Shown: piece after piece, positions 18,278 to 27,098 of the stretch | Numbering within the stretch: position 1 is the first letter of the stretch | How the letters are laid out: the number at the start of each line of letters is the position of its first letter | Source of the DNA: Lusitaniella coriacea LEGE 07157 | GTDB lineage: Bacteria > Cyanobacteriota > Cyanobacteriia > Cyanobacteriales > Spirulinaceae | Assembly: GCF_015207425.1 (NCBI RefSeq) | Contig: NZ_JADEWZ010000002.1 | Span: forward strand, 124,001 to 188,000 | DNA length: 64,000 nucleotides | Direction of reading: 5' to 3' | Translations under genes and position numbers: made by a program | The notes under the pieces: generated by a model | Databases searched by the model: none | What the model saw: the letters and a program-made list of their open reading frames with translations, nothing else | What the model was told of the DNA's origin: nothing

Positions 18278-18688
18278 TTTTAAACTTTATCCAACCCCTC
18301 ACAATTCACAGCAACGCAGGATTGAAACCGAATTGCAAAATGATTTTTTGAAAAGACTTTCATTATAAAATTAATAGCAAAAACCACTCGATTTTTTGTC
18401 CGTAAAATTGACTACGCTCGTGTTCTCTCAAGACCGATTGAAAGTCATTCCAAGCATAACCTTCCGAAAATCGCTTCCCTTAGTATTTAACGGTAAAATA
18501 GACTCTATAACGGCTTCACTCAGTTATCAACTATCAAGGAGCAAAAAAATTCACAACAAATTCATAATTGAATGACACTGACTTAAGGCGGGTGGGCGAT
18601 GTCTACCCTAAGTCATAGCAAAGCTTTAAACGGATTTCTTAACTCTTAATTTCCGTGTCATTCATTCATCGTTCAGTAGGACAGAGCA
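18278..18688. promoter_or_regulatory. Divergent exopolysaccharide control region with nested inverted repeats
   Basis: This 411-nt spacer separates the minus-strand GT4/flippase pair from the plus-strand BY-kinase gene. Its right third forms a nested structure. A perfect 10-bp inverted repeat (TGAATGACAC at 18569-18578, GTGTCATTCA at 18655-18664) encloses a second one (TGACTTAAGG at 18579-18588, CCCTAAGTCA at 18606-18615, one mismatch). It ends 24 nt before the kinase start codon and so would lie in the mRNA leader. No named riboswitch class is recognised. I cannot place a promoter with confidence. Confidence 0.55.
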
Positions 18689-21160
18689 TTGCAAGAACTC
18701 CCTCCCTCAAACACCAATGAATTAAGCACGCCGCCGAAAGGGGGGGTCAACTTAAGTGTTTACGTACGGATCGTCAAGCGCTATGCCCTATTAATTGCAG
18801 GCATAACCGGAGGGGTTTTGGGTGCAATGCTCTATTTGCTCCCCCAAGATCCGCCCCGCTACACGGGCAGTTTCCAAGTCCTGGTCGAACCCGTCACCTC
18901 CGCCGCAAAAGCAGCCGATCCCACCGCGATCGCGCGAACCGAAAAAGGAGCGCCCAACGACAGTCTTTTTAACCTAGACTATCCCACGCAAATTGCCATT
19001 CTCACTGGGCCCAGCATTTTAGAAGCGATCGCGCAGCAACTGCAAAACATCACCCCAGAAGACGTTCAAGGGATCTTAAAATCCCAAAATCTCCAACCCC
19101 AAGAACTCGAAGCCATTACGCAGCAAGTGCAACAGCTTGGCCCCGGAGAAATTGGCAGTGGATTGAGCGTCGTGCGCATCGGTGCGGAAGGCGAAACATT
19201 CGATCGCGAAAAAGCCACCAAAATCCTGCAAATCAGCTACGAAGGTCTAAATACCAAAGTCGTGACCATCGTCCTAGAAAAAACCGCCGAGAAATACCTC
19301 AAATACTCCCTCGAAGAACAAAAAACGCGCATTCGCCAAGGCGTTCGATTCATTGAAGAGCAACTCCCCGAACTCCAAAAGCGCGTCGATCTCCTGCAAA
19401 AAAAACAACAGCAACTCCAAGAACAATACGAACTCATTAGCCCCGACACCAAAGGCGAAGAACTCTTCACCCAAGTGCGCGAACTCACCAGCCAACAACT
19501 GGAGATCCAAGGGGAATATTTGGAACTGCAAACCTTGTATGCGAACCTGCAAAAACAACTCGCGCTCACGCCTCAAGAAGCGATCGCGGCATCCGCATTA
19601 AGCGAAGACCCCAACCGCACCCAACTCCTGGGGGAAATCAAAGACATTGAAGCAAAAATCGCGATCGAATCCACCCGCTTTACCCCCAATAGCCCTAATA
19701 TCATCGCCCTAGAGCGCAAACGCGCCAATTTGCTCGCCCTCCTCAACCGCGAAACCCAACGCATTTTAGGGGAAAACTTCACCGGAACCGCAGAAAACTC
19801 CCAAGTCCTCAGCTATCAAAACAGCCTGCGTCTCGACTTAATCTCGCAACTCATCGACACCGCCAACAAAATTCAAATTCTGCAAGTCCGCAACCAATCT
19901 ATTGACTCCGCCAAAACTTACCTCGAAAAGGAAGCCAAACAAATTCCCAAAATTGCCCGCCAATACAACGAAGTCGAACGGCAACTACAACTAACCAAAG
20001 GCATTCTCAATCAACTCCTGACCCAACGGGAAACCCTGCGCGTCGAAGCCGCCCAAAATGAAATTCCTTGGGAATTGGTATCCAAACCCTTCGTCCCGGA
20101 ATGGCCCAGCAGCAGCGCCTCAAAGAAAAAGAAACTCATTGTTGGACTCGGTGGCGGTTTAATGTTAGGCATCGCCACAGCACTCGCGATCGATCGACTG
20201 CGCAATCGCTTCGCCACCACCGCAGACATCGAAGACATTACGCAAATGCCCCTTTTAGGGGAAATTCCGGCAGCGAAAAACCCTCCGGAAGCCCTTCCCC
20301 TCTCCAATGGGATTGAGGCAATCGCCGCCTTCGAGCAGGCGCACCCCCACAACGCCCGCTTCCTCGAATCCTTTGAAGCCCTGTACGCAAGTTTGCATTT
20401 TCTCTATGCCAGTCCTCCCCTGCGTTCGGTAGTGGTAACCTCAGCCGAGTCGGGAGATGGGAAATCGACGATCGCGCGCTACCTCGCTCAAGCCGTTGCA
20501 GCAACGGGACAGCGCGTCCTACTCGTAGATGCCAACCTGCGCCAACCTCAATTGCACCACGAATTTGACCTCCCCAATGACAAAGGACTCAGCGATCTGC
20601 TGTTGCATCCCAAATCTCCAGGATCGTGCATTCAACCCGTCCCCCAAATAGAGACTCTCTTTCTGCTCTCGGCGGGCAATGCCCATCCCGAAGCCGCCAA
20701 ACGATTGGGGGGACAACAAATGGAAGATTTGCTCCGAGACTTGCAGCAAGCCTTCGATCTGGTGATTTTCGACACGCCCAACCTGACGAACTATAAAGAT
20801 GGCAGTTTCTTAACCGCTCATACCGACGGGATGTTATTGGTGGTGGGATTGCGCAAAACCCGCGTCACCAGGGTCAAAAAACTCGTCACTCAACTCAATG
20901 TCTTTCGCATTCCTTATTTGGGAGTTGTGGTCAATCGCGCTCGCCGCAGTTTTTCTCTGCCGTTCTCCAATGTACCCACCTTGGTGGCAAAACCCGACGG
21001 AGAAACGATCCTCTTTGAACCTCCCGCACAATCTCGAAGAGATCCGCTTCGCGGCGCGCGAAAGGATCTGCCGAAGGGCAGCACGCACAGCAACCGTCGC
21101 ACTCCAATAAGCTCAGAAGAAAAACACCCTTCGCCCCTTCTCGAAGACTCCCAGGAGTGA
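18689..21160 (+). CDS. BY-kinase / polysaccharide co-polymerase (Wzc-like)
   Basis: The 823-residue protein combines a Wzz domain and an ATPase of the CpsD/CapB type. TM1 is at about 33-52; a long periplasmic coiled coil (about 200-470) follows, then TM2 at about 480-500 (LIVGLGGGLMLGIATALAI). The cytoplasmic part has Walker A (ESGDGKST, about 587), Walker A' (LLVDANLRQP, about 611) and Walker B (LVIFDTP, about 690). It should set chain length and gate export of the polysaccharide made by the adjacent genes. Unusually, the C-terminal tail (last ~45 residues) is Ser/Arg/Pro-rich and has no tyrosine cluster. The start is a TTG with AGGA nine bases upstream; no in-frame ATG fits. Confidence 0.9.
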   Translation: MQELPPSNTNELSTPPKGGVNLSVYVRIVKRYALLIAGITGGVLGAMLYLLPQDPPRYTGSFQVLVEPVTSAAKAADPTAIARTEKGAPNDSLFNLDYPTQIAILTGPSILEAIAQQLQNITPEDVQGILKSQNLQPQELEAITQQVQQLGPGEIGSGLSVVRIGAEGETFDREKATKILQISYEGLNTKVVTIVLEKTAEKYLKYSLEEQKTRIRQGVRFIEEQLPELQKRVDLLQKKQQQLQEQYELISPDTKGEELFTQVRELTSQQLEIQGEYLELQTLYANLQKQLALTPQEAIAASALSEDPNRTQLLGEIKDIEAKIAIESTRFTPNSPNIIALERKRANLLALLNRETQRILGENFTGTAENSQVLSYQNSLRLDLISQLIDTANKIQILQVRNQSIDSAKTYLEKEAKQIPKIARQYNEVERQLQLTKGILNQLLTQRETLRVEAAQNEIPWELVSKPFVPEWPSSSASKKKKLIVGLGGGLMLGIATALAIDRLRNRFATTADIEDITQMPLLGEIPAAKNPPEALPLSNGIEAIAAFEQAHPHNARFLESFEALYASLHFLYASPPLRSVVVTSAESGDGKSTIARYLAQAVAATGQRVLLVDANLRQPQLHHEFDLPNDKGLSDLLLHPKSPGSCIQPVPQIETLFLLSAGNAHPEAAKRLGGQQMEDLLRDLQQAFDLVIFDTPNLTNYKDGSFLTAHTDGMLLVVGLRKTRVTRVKKLVTQLNVFRIPYLGVVVNRARRSFSLPFSNVPTLVAKPDGETILFEPPAQSRRDPLRGARKDLPKGSTHSNRRTPISSEEKHPSPLLEDSQE

Positions 21161-21184
21161 ATGGGTACGGGGAAAGAGCAAATG

Positions 21185-22225
21185 CTAGACTTCTAACTCA
21201 CCCTGACTTTCACCCAAACTCTGCTCCCCATTTTCAAACATCACTTCAGCAACAGATTGATTCGCAACCAACTCAAATGCCTCCAAAGATTGGGCTGTGA
21301 CTGACTGAACCAGCAGAGTCCCAAGCACCTCAATATCTTCTATCTTCCCGACTAGCTCTCTTGTTTCCCCAGAAATCTCTTCAAAACGAACCTCAAGAAT
21401 GCGAAGAATATCTTCTTGTCTTTGTGTTATCTGACCTTCCTGTAATCCCTCCTGCAATCCCTCCTGTCGTCCTTGTTCGCGCCCTTTCTCTTGCCAATCT
21501 GTTACAAATTGCATCATGCGCTCCTTTGTCGTTAAATCCATCCGTTCGATTGCTTGTTGAAACTGCTTTTCCTCTTTCTCCGTTAAACGTAAATACGTCC
21601 CGATAAACCCAGAAATAAACTCCATCTTCTGCGGGTTCAACTCAAGGGTAGCAAGTAACCGCAAACACTCAGCTTTGACCTGAGCGCGATCGGAAGGAGC
21701 TATTCTCATTTTAGCCATGAGTGCAGAAGCCACTGGGTTTTCCCGCTCAAGAAAATCTCGCCAGTTGAGCCGATTGAGTTGAATGCTCACAAAATTAAAT
21801 GATAAAACCTCTCGATCTGGAAAGCTCACCACATAACTATTTTCCTGCTCTTGAAAAGGCTCGTCAAAGGTAAACAGGGCAATGGGATAGACGGGAAGGC
21901 GGTATTTCTCGTGTAATCGCGAAAAGTAATGAAACATCCGCCAGCGAAAATCTTCTTCGCTATAGGCACTTGACTGGCTCTCAACATGAACTAAAAAACA
22001 CGCTTCTTGGTCGCGAAATGAGAGACGAGCAACAACATCGGCAACTTTCTTCTTTCCTTGTCCTATGGGACTGAACACCTCGCGAACCGTTTCTGTTGGT
22101 TCTAAGCTCAGCTCGCTTGGTTCGGCATATTCAAGAACTCGAGGGACAAACAGTTCGAGAAAATCCAGAAAAAATGTAGAGAGTAGCTCTTTGAAAATCG
22201 CGTCATGGTCGATGGGAGATGTCAC
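21185..22225 (-). CDS. Rpn/PD-(D/E)XK family putative nuclease
   Basis: The 346-residue protein matches the cyanobacterial Rpn-like/DUF4351-type family. It begins DHDAIFKELLSTFFLDFLELF, followed by ADVVARLSFRDQEACFLVHV and ESQSS, which supply the D...E-x-Q nuclease core. RWRMFHYFSRLHEKY comes next. A Gln/Gly/Glu-rich repeat (QGRQEGLQEGLQEGQ) links to a C-terminal helical part. Related proteins are recombination-promoting nucleases or transposon-associated. The gene is alone and has no terminal repeats. Function in this genome is unknown. Confidence 0.82.
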   Translation of the reverse strand: MTSPIDHDAIFKELLSTFFLDFLELFVPRVLEYAEPSELSLEPTETVREVFSPIGQGKKKVADVVARLSFRDQEACFLVHVESQSSAYSEEDFRWRMFHYFSRLHEKYRLPVYPIALFTFDEPFQEQENSYVVSFPDREVLSFNFVSIQLNRLNWRDFLERENPVASALMAKMRIAPSDRAQVKAECLRLLATLELNPQKMEFISGFIGTYLRLTEKEEKQFQQAIERMDLTTKERMMQFVTDWQEKGREQGRQEGLQEGLQEGQITQRQEDILRILEVRFEEISGETRELVGKIEDIEVLGTLLVQSVTAQSLEAFELVANQSVAEVMFENGEQSLGESQGELEV

Positions 22226-22400
22226 CGCAAGTTCCCCGATGCATAGTGCTATACCTCACGTAGTCTCTCATCTTGGATCAGTCAACTCAAGCGATTTCGT
22301 CACTAACAGTGGCAGTTTTTTATAAGCTCCCATTCACCAAGCTATAATCGGCACTAGGTATAAATAACTTTTTAAACTTAGCGCTTATCTTTAGAAATTT

Positions 22401-23096
22401 ATGGCATCTGCAACCTTAGATCCCACTCCTTGTGTCTTGTTTGTCAAAACTGATGAAACTTTCACGCAGCGAGCAAGCTTAGATTTACAAGAAGCAGGTT
22501 ATACAACAATTGCGCTTCTAGAAGTTCAAAAAAGTTTGCCTCGGTTTATCGAACTTCAACCTGCAATGGTGGTTGTAGATCAAACCCTGGCGGGGGAATC
22601 GGGATTTAACCTCTGTCGCCAAATTCGCAAAATCGGCAATCGGGTTCCGGTGTTGATCTTGATGGCAAATGAATCTGTTGAAGATCGCGCGGCTTGTTTG
22701 GAAGCGGGTGCGGATGATTATCTGCTCAAGCCCTATCGCACCGAGACGTTTTTACAGTTGGTGCGCCTGTATTTGCAACCGAACGATCCCCCCAGCGAAC
22801 AGTTGCGTTTTGGGGAGTTGGCTTTGGATTTGACAACGCGCAGTGCTTTTCGGAACGGGCGTTCCATCGATTTAACGATGAAGGAGTTTGAGTTGCTGAA
22901 GTATTTGATGTCCCATCCTCGCGAGGTGCTGGCGAGAGAGCAGATTTTGGAGAATGTTTGGGGCTACGATTTTATGGGCGAGTCGAATGTGATTGAGGTG
23001 TATATTCGCTATTTGCGCCTCAAAATTGAGGAGGAAGGGGAAAAGCGGTTGATTCAAACGGTTCGTGGCGTGGGCTATGTGTTGCGGGAGTCTTGA
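22401..23096 (+). CDS. nblR: NblR-like OmpR-family response regulator with degenerate receiver
   Basis: This is a 231-residue receiver plus winged-helix regulator. The output domain is typical (LTMKEFELLKYLMSHPREVL, NVWGYDFMGESNVIEVYIRY, TVRGVGYVLRES). The receiver keeps D60 and K110. The acidic pair is replaced by K16-T17, and the switch Thr by M88, so ordinary Mg2+-dependent phosphorylation is unlikely. NblR, which drives phycobilisome degradation under starvation and high light, is known to act without phosphorylation and has this kind of receiver; I name it on that resemblance from memory. A TATAAT hexamer lies at 22343-22348. No partner kinase is adjacent. Confidence 0.72.
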   Translation: MASATLDPTPCVLFVKTDETFTQRASLDLQEAGYTTIALLEVQKSLPRFIELQPAMVVVDQTLAGESGFNLCRQIRKIGNRVPVLILMANESVEDRAACLEAGADDYLLKPYRTETFLQLVRLYLQPNDPPSEQLRFGELALDLTTRSAFRNGRSIDLTMKEFELLKYLMSHPREVLAREQILENVWGYDFMGESNVIEVYIRYLRLKIEEEGEKRLIQTVRGVGYVLRES

Positions 23097-23101
23097 GACA
23101 A

Positions 23102-23170
23102 TCAGAGTCCCCCAAGAAAAAAGTTGTTCAATCTGCCAGGTAGAAACGGTGACGGGGGGACGGGGAGAGG
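23102..23170 (+). repeat. Dispersed repeat, first copy
   Basis: About 66 nt (tcagagt...aaaaaagttgtt...atctgccaggtagaaacggtga...cggggag) recur nearly unchanged at 59104-59170. Both copies start within about 30 nt of a stop codon. There is no coding content. Confidence 0.85.
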
Positions 23171-23209
23171 AAGAATAGGGCGTGGGATAATTTATTGGTT
23201 AGAGTACTC

Positions 23210-23902
23210 TTAACGAGCTTGGCGACGATACCAGCGTCGGAGGGTTGTGGGGGGAACGCCAAGGAAATAGCCGAGAATAATGGTTTGATTGATTAGGGTT
23301 GTTTTGAATACGCCAAGTTTTTGCCAGCGACGACCGGAGGTGAGGACTTTTGCGGGGAGAATGGTAATGCGTCCTTGACCTTTGAGCTGTCGGATGAATT
23401 CAAAGTCTTCCATGATGGGTAGGTTGGGAAATCCGCCTAATTCTAGAAAGACTGAGGTTTTGAGGAAGAGTGCTTGATCGCCATAGGGAAATTGTAGGAT
23501 GCGCGATCGCGCGTTGACCATTTTTTCCACCCAACGCAGGGGCAAACCTTTCCCGTCAATGGCGAGTTCAAACGCCCCAGCAATGGTTTTGGGGTGGGAC
23601 AGCGCTTCTCGAATCATCTCATCGTAACCGAGAGGAAGGTGGGTATCGGCGTGCAGAAAGAGGAGAATGTCTCCGGTTGCAATGGCTGCGCCAGCGTTCA
23701 TCTGTTGCGCGCGTCCTGTCTTTGGGGAGGAAATGACTTTAACTCCAGCATTTTGAGCGAGTTCGATGGTGTTATCCTCGCTTCCCCCATCAACCACAAT
23801 AATTTCGAGATCGGCACCGATTTGAGTATAATGTAACGTCTTTAGAAGGGTTGCGGCTTCGTTTAAGGCGGGGATGATGACGGAAAGGGTAGCTTTGACC
23901 AT
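23210..23902 (-). CDS. GT2-family glycosyltransferase (TIGR04283 type)
   Basis: The 230-residue GT-A enzyme has LSVIIPALNEAATLLKTL at the N-terminus, the DGGSEDNT nucleotide-binding loop, GRAQQMNAG, and the metal motif in LFLHADTHLP. The later FPYGDQALFLKTSVFLELGG and MEDFEF motifs define the small family found beside TIGR04282-type transferases and radical-SAM genes. A C-terminal hydrophobic stretch (TLINQTIILGYFLGVPP) may touch the membrane. The substrate is unknown. It is transcribed away from eda. Confidence 0.88.
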   Translation of the reverse strand: MVKATLSVIIPALNEAATLLKTLHYTQIGADLEIIVVDGGSEDNTIELAQNAGVKVISSPKTGRAQQMNAGAAIATGDILLFLHADTHLPLGYDEMIREALSHPKTIAGAFELAIDGKGLPLRWVEKMVNARSRILQFPYGDQALFLKTSVFLELGGFPNLPIMEDFEFIRQLKGQGRITILPAKVLTSGRRWQKLGVFKTTLINQTIILGYFLGVPPTTLRRWYRRQAR

Positions 23903-24019
23903 TTAACCAATAACTTTCTCCTGTATTTTGATAGCTGATAACTGATGTGAATTAGAACAGGGAATAGTGAGAAAAAACAACGGTACGATAGGGATTTAGG
24001 ACTGTGAACCATATTAAGC

Positions 24020-24676
24020 GTGACTGAAAACTGTAATTGCCCCATGTCCAGTTGGTTAGACCATTTACAACACTATCGCGCGATCGCGGTTATTCGTTCT
24101 GCAAACATCGAACAAGGCGTGCAAATGGCACAAGCGGTTGCGACGGGGGGAATGAAATTTATTGAAATTACTTGGAACAGCGAGCAACCCGAAGTATTAA
24201 TCGAGCGGTTACGCCAAAGCTTACCCCACTGCTACATTGGTACCGGAACGATTTTAAACCCAGAACAGATGCAACGCGCGATCGCGGCAGGCGCTCAATT
24301 TATCTTCTCACCCCACGTCGATTCTGCCCTCATTACGATCGCGAACGAAGCTGGCATTCCCATGATACCGGGGGCGCTCACCCCGACAGAAATGGTTCGA
24401 GCTTGGCAAGCGGGGGCAACCTGCGTCAAAGTGTTTCCCATCCAAGCCGTTGGCGGCGCGAGCTATATTAAAGCTTTACAGGGTCCCCTAGGGCAAATTC
24501 CGCTCATTCCCACCGGAGGCGTTACCCTAGAAAATGCAAAGGATTTTATTGAAGCCGGGGCGATTGCGGTTGGGTTATCCAGTCAGCTTTTTCCCCCAGA
24601 TTTACTCAGGGTAGGAGATTGGCGCGCGATCGCGCAACGCGCCCAACACTTTCAAACTCAACTCAATGACTCATGA
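24020..24676 (+). CDS. eda: 2-dehydro-3-deoxy-phosphogluconate (KDPG) aldolase
   Basis: The 218-residue class I aldolase has the Schiff-base lysine in ATCVKVFPIQ (K137), the catalytic Glu in FIEITWNS (E49), and the phosphate-binding GTGTIL, PGALTPTE and PTGGVTLENA loops. It cleaves KDPG to pyruvate and glyceraldehyde-3-phosphate in the Entner-Doudoroff route, or related ketoacid phosphates. No dehydratase (edd) is in the window. The annotated start is a GTG at 24020; an ATG at 24044 would drop eight residues and leave the fold intact. Confidence 0.92.
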   Translation: MTENCNCPMSSWLDHLQHYRAIAVIRSANIEQGVQMAQAVATGGMKFIEITWNSEQPEVLIERLRQSLPHCYIGTGTILNPEQMQRAIAAGAQFIFSPHVDSALITIANEAGIPMIPGALTPTEMVRAWQAGATCVKVFPIQAVGGASYIKALQGPLGQIPLIPTGGVTLENAKDFIEAGAIAVGLSSQLFPPDLLRVGDWRAIAQRAQHFQTQLNDS

Positions 24677-24738
24677 ATTCCAACCCCGTCTCCCCACTTA
24701 TCATCTCTGAGCGATTTCATATTTAGGAGGCTTTAAGT

Positions 24739-25257
24739 ATGCAGCACCATCATTTGCACAAACGCCTGCGTTGGTTGGGGACTGTTTTAATCAGCACAAC
24801 CCTCACCCTAACCGCCCTCAACATCGGGTCAATCCCCGAACCCCTTTTCGCCCAACCTTCCCAAGAGCAAATATCCCAAAGAATCGCCGTCCTGAAAAAC
24901 TCCAGTCAACGCTGGATTGAAATTAACCTCTCCACTCAGCGACTCATTGCTTGGGAAGGCGGACAATCCGTTTATGCTGTGATCATCTCCACCGGAAAAC
25001 CCGCAACGCCAACCCGTCCCGGCATCTTTGCCATTCAGGACAAACAACCCTCTGCCCGTTTGCGCGGTTCCAACTTTGACGTACCCGATGTCCCCTTTAT
25101 CCTCTACTACGACGGCGGTTCCGCCATTCACGGTGCCTACTGGGTCAATCGCTTCGGTCAACCCGTCAGCCACGGAAGCATCTACATGGCGGTCAATCAC
25201 GCTCGATGGCTCTACAATTGGGCATATGTGGGCGTACCCGCGATCGTTCATCATTAA
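24739..25257 (+). CDS. L,D-transpeptidase-like (YkuD) protein with Ser in place of catalytic Cys
   Basis: The 172-residue protein has a His-rich N-terminus, a hydrophobic signal segment (about 13-38, ending LFAQP) and a YkuD domain from about 57 (QRWIEINLSTQRLIAWEGG). The catalytic block is otherwise typical: IHGAYW (H131), then SHG at 144-146. The next residue, normally the nucleophilic Cys of SHGC, is Ser147 (codon AGC at 25177-25179). Peptidoglycan 3-3 cross-linking as usually catalysed would need that Cys, so the protein is probably inactive, altered or purely structural. A strong AGGAGG lies 8 nt before the ATG. Its stop overlaps the stop of the converging regulator gene by four bases. 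Confidence 0.9.
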   Translation: MQHHHLHKRLRWLGTVLISTTLTLTALNIGSIPEPLFAQPSQEQISQRIAVLKNSSQRWIEINLSTQRLIAWEGGQSVYAVIISTGKPATPTRPGIFAIQDKQPSARLRGSNFDVPDVPFILYYDGGSAIHGAYWVNRFGQPVSHGSIYMAVNHARWLYNWAYVGVPAIVHH

Positions 25258-25892
25258 ACAGGATAATCTCTGGCTAATAGCGCTGCTTGAGTGCGATCGC
25301 GCACCTGCAATCGATGCAAAATATTAGTAATGTGATTTTTCACGGTCTTCTCTGCAATAAACAGCGTTTGAGCGATTTCCCTATTGCTCGCACCCGTTGC
25401 AATTAAACCTAAAATTTCCTTCTCCCTAGGGGTTAATTCATCCCAACCCGGTGGCGGACTCGGTGCGGTGAGGGAAGGGATTTGCCCTTGTATCATTTTC
25501 TGCACCAAACCCGGTGCGAGTTGCGTGTATCCCTTATCCACCGCATGAATTGCCTGCACGAGATCGTCTGGGGGCGTATCTTTGAGTAAATACCCCGCTG
25601 CGCCCCACTGTATCGCCCGCGATACGTATTCATCGTCATCAAAGGTGGTCAAAACTAAAACTTTGGTTTGGGGGAATTGCTGACAGATTTCCCGCGTCGC
25701 CGCTACACCGTCCATCACGGGCATTCGCACGTCCATTAAGACCACATCGGGATGCAGTTGGGCGACTTTTTCAATCGCCACTTTTCCATTCTCTGCTTCT
25801 CCCACAATAGCTAGGGTGGTTTCGGGTTTGAGCAGGGCTTTTAAGCCCCGTAAAATGAGACTTTGATCGTCAACTAATAGAATGCGAATCAT
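25254..25892 (-). CDS. NarL/FixJ-family response regulator
   Basis: The 212-residue regulator has a complete receiver: D9/D10 acidic pair, phosphoacceptor D54 in VVLMDVRMPVMDG, Thr in LVLTTFDDD, Lys in LLKDTPPD. A LuxR-type helix-turn-helix follows (ELTPREKEILGLIATGASNR then EIAQTLFIAEKTVKNHI). Orthologous pairs usually include a HATPase kinase, but none is nearby, so this is an orphan. The end of the gene overlaps the transpeptidase stop tail-to-tail. Targets are unknown. Confidence 0.93.
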   Translation of the reverse strand: MIRILLVDDQSLILRGLKALLKPETTLAIVGEAENGKVAIEKVAQLHPDVVLMDVRMPVMDGVAATREICQQFPQTKVLVLTTFDDDEYVSRAIQWGAAGYLLKDTPPDDLVQAIHAVDKGYTQLAPGLVQKMIQGQIPSLTAPSPPPGWDELTPREKEILGLIATGASNREIAQTLFIAEKTVKNHITNILHRLQVRDRTQAALLARDYPV

Positions 25893-25991
25893 AAAACTGG
25901 CATTTTCCTTAAGGATGTGGAACTGAGAATCGATCCAATATAATTTCTACTGAAGCGAAGATAGCGTATCCCTAATTCTGGAGTCTTTCTG

Positions 25992-26654
25992 ATGTTGACT
26001 TTTTACCACTACCCGATGTCTCCCAACTCTCGCCGCGTCTGGATTGCGCTACTCGAAAAAGAGTTACCTTTTGAGGAAGTGGTTCTCCAGTTAAACGGCG
26101 ACCAATTGCAACCGGAATTTCTCGAAATTAGCCCCTTTCATCATATTCCCGCTTTGGTGGACGATGGTTTTTCTCTGGTGGAATCTCAGGCAATTTTGGA
26201 CTATCTCGAAGCGAAGTATCCGACACCTTCTCTCCGTCCCACCGAACCCAAAGCCTTGGGAATTGTACAAATGGTTCGGATGGCGACGATTAATGAATTA
26301 GCCCCTGCGATGAGTCCAATGGTGAGTCAAATGATGGGGATGCGAACGCCTGAACCGGAAAAATTGGAGGAATCGAAGCAAAAGTTGGCGGTTGTGTTGA
26401 AATTCTTTGAGGGTTTGCTGGAGGGAAAATCTTACTTTGGTGGAGATAGCCTTTCTCTTGCCGATATTACTGCGGGGGTTTCTATTCCTTGGCTGCCACA
26501 ATTAGGGATGCCCCTTGATGATTATCCCCAGGTTATCGCTTGGCGCGATCGCGTGCAAAGTCGTCCCAGTTGGGAAACAACAAAACCCACGCCGGAAATG
26601 ATCGCGCAATTGAAAGCGTTGATGCAGGCGCGAATGGCGAAGGCAAAGAATTGA
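25992..26654 (+). CDS. Glutathione S-transferase family protein
   Basis: The 220-residue protein has a thioredoxin-like N-terminal domain (FYHYPMSPNSRRVWIALLEK, HHIPALVDDGFSLVESQAIL, which includes the cis-Pro and the glutathione-gamma-Glu-binding ES pair). An all-helical C-terminal domain follows, with SLADITAGVSIPWLP carrying the N-capping/hydrophobic staple. The active-site residue is probably Ser10 in SPNSRR. It conjugates or reduces substrates with glutathione. The ending is rich in Ala/Lys/Met. The following 580 nt are repeats. Confidence 0.9.
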   Translation: MLTFYHYPMSPNSRRVWIALLEKELPFEEVVLQLNGDQLQPEFLEISPFHHIPALVDDGFSLVESQAILDYLEAKYPTPSLRPTEPKALGIVQMVRMATINELAPAMSPMVSQMMGMRTPEPEKLEESKQKLAVVLKFFEGLLEGKSYFGGDSLSLADITAGVSIPWLPQLGMPLDDYPQVIAWRDRVQSRPSWETTKPTPEMIAQLKALMQARMAKAKN

Positions 26655-26793
26655 GGTGGATAGCTGATAGCTATAGCCAGGAGTATTAGGACATCGGTGA
26701 AGGTGAGCTGGGGGAGCTGGGGAAGCTGGGGGAGCTTTTGGATGACACGGCACTTCGACACGCTCAGTGACCGGGAGACACGGTGACGGGGAG

Positions 26794-26976
26794 AGGTCGG
26801 AACGTCTCTGAGGTTTCACGGCGGTCACAAGCATCTGAGGTTTCCTCAGATGTCGCCACCTCCTCTTGCAGCGCGATTGCACAATCTGGAGGACGCGATG
26901 CCGGAAAAGGTTCCGGCATTTCAGCCGTCCGATAGGAGACCTCAGAGTGCCTCGCGCTGAGGACGCAAGCCGACCT
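26794..26976 (+). repeat. MITE-like palindromic element, long copy
   Basis: The terminal inverted repeats are AGGTCGG and CCGACCT. Inside is a hairpin CATCTGAGG-TTT-CCTCAGATG (26832-26852). Compared with the 54504 copy, it carries about 92 extra bases (roughly 26866-26957), including another hairpin (ATGCCGGAA, 4-nt loop, TTCCGGCAT at 26898-26919). It sits inside composite repeat A, at a point where copy B has no such element. It has no coding capacity, so any movement would need a transposase acting in trans. Confidence 0.75.
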
Positions 26977-27035
26977 AGGGGAGACGGGGAGACGGGGTGA
27001 CGGTGATGACTGAATGATTGATAACTGAAAAAACC

Positions 27036-27098
27036 TGTTCCCTATTCCCTATTCCCTATTCCCTATTCCCTATTCCCTATTCCCTGTTCCCTGTTCCC
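27036..27098 (+). repeat. Heptamer tandem repeat (TATTCCC/TGTTCCC), 9 units
   Basis: Nine perfect 7-nt units: TGTTCCC, six TATTCCC, then two TGTTCCC. This is the short tandemly repeated repetitive (STRR) class known from filamentous cyanobacteria. Related arrays lie at 36096, 49990 and 52524. Confidence 0.95.
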
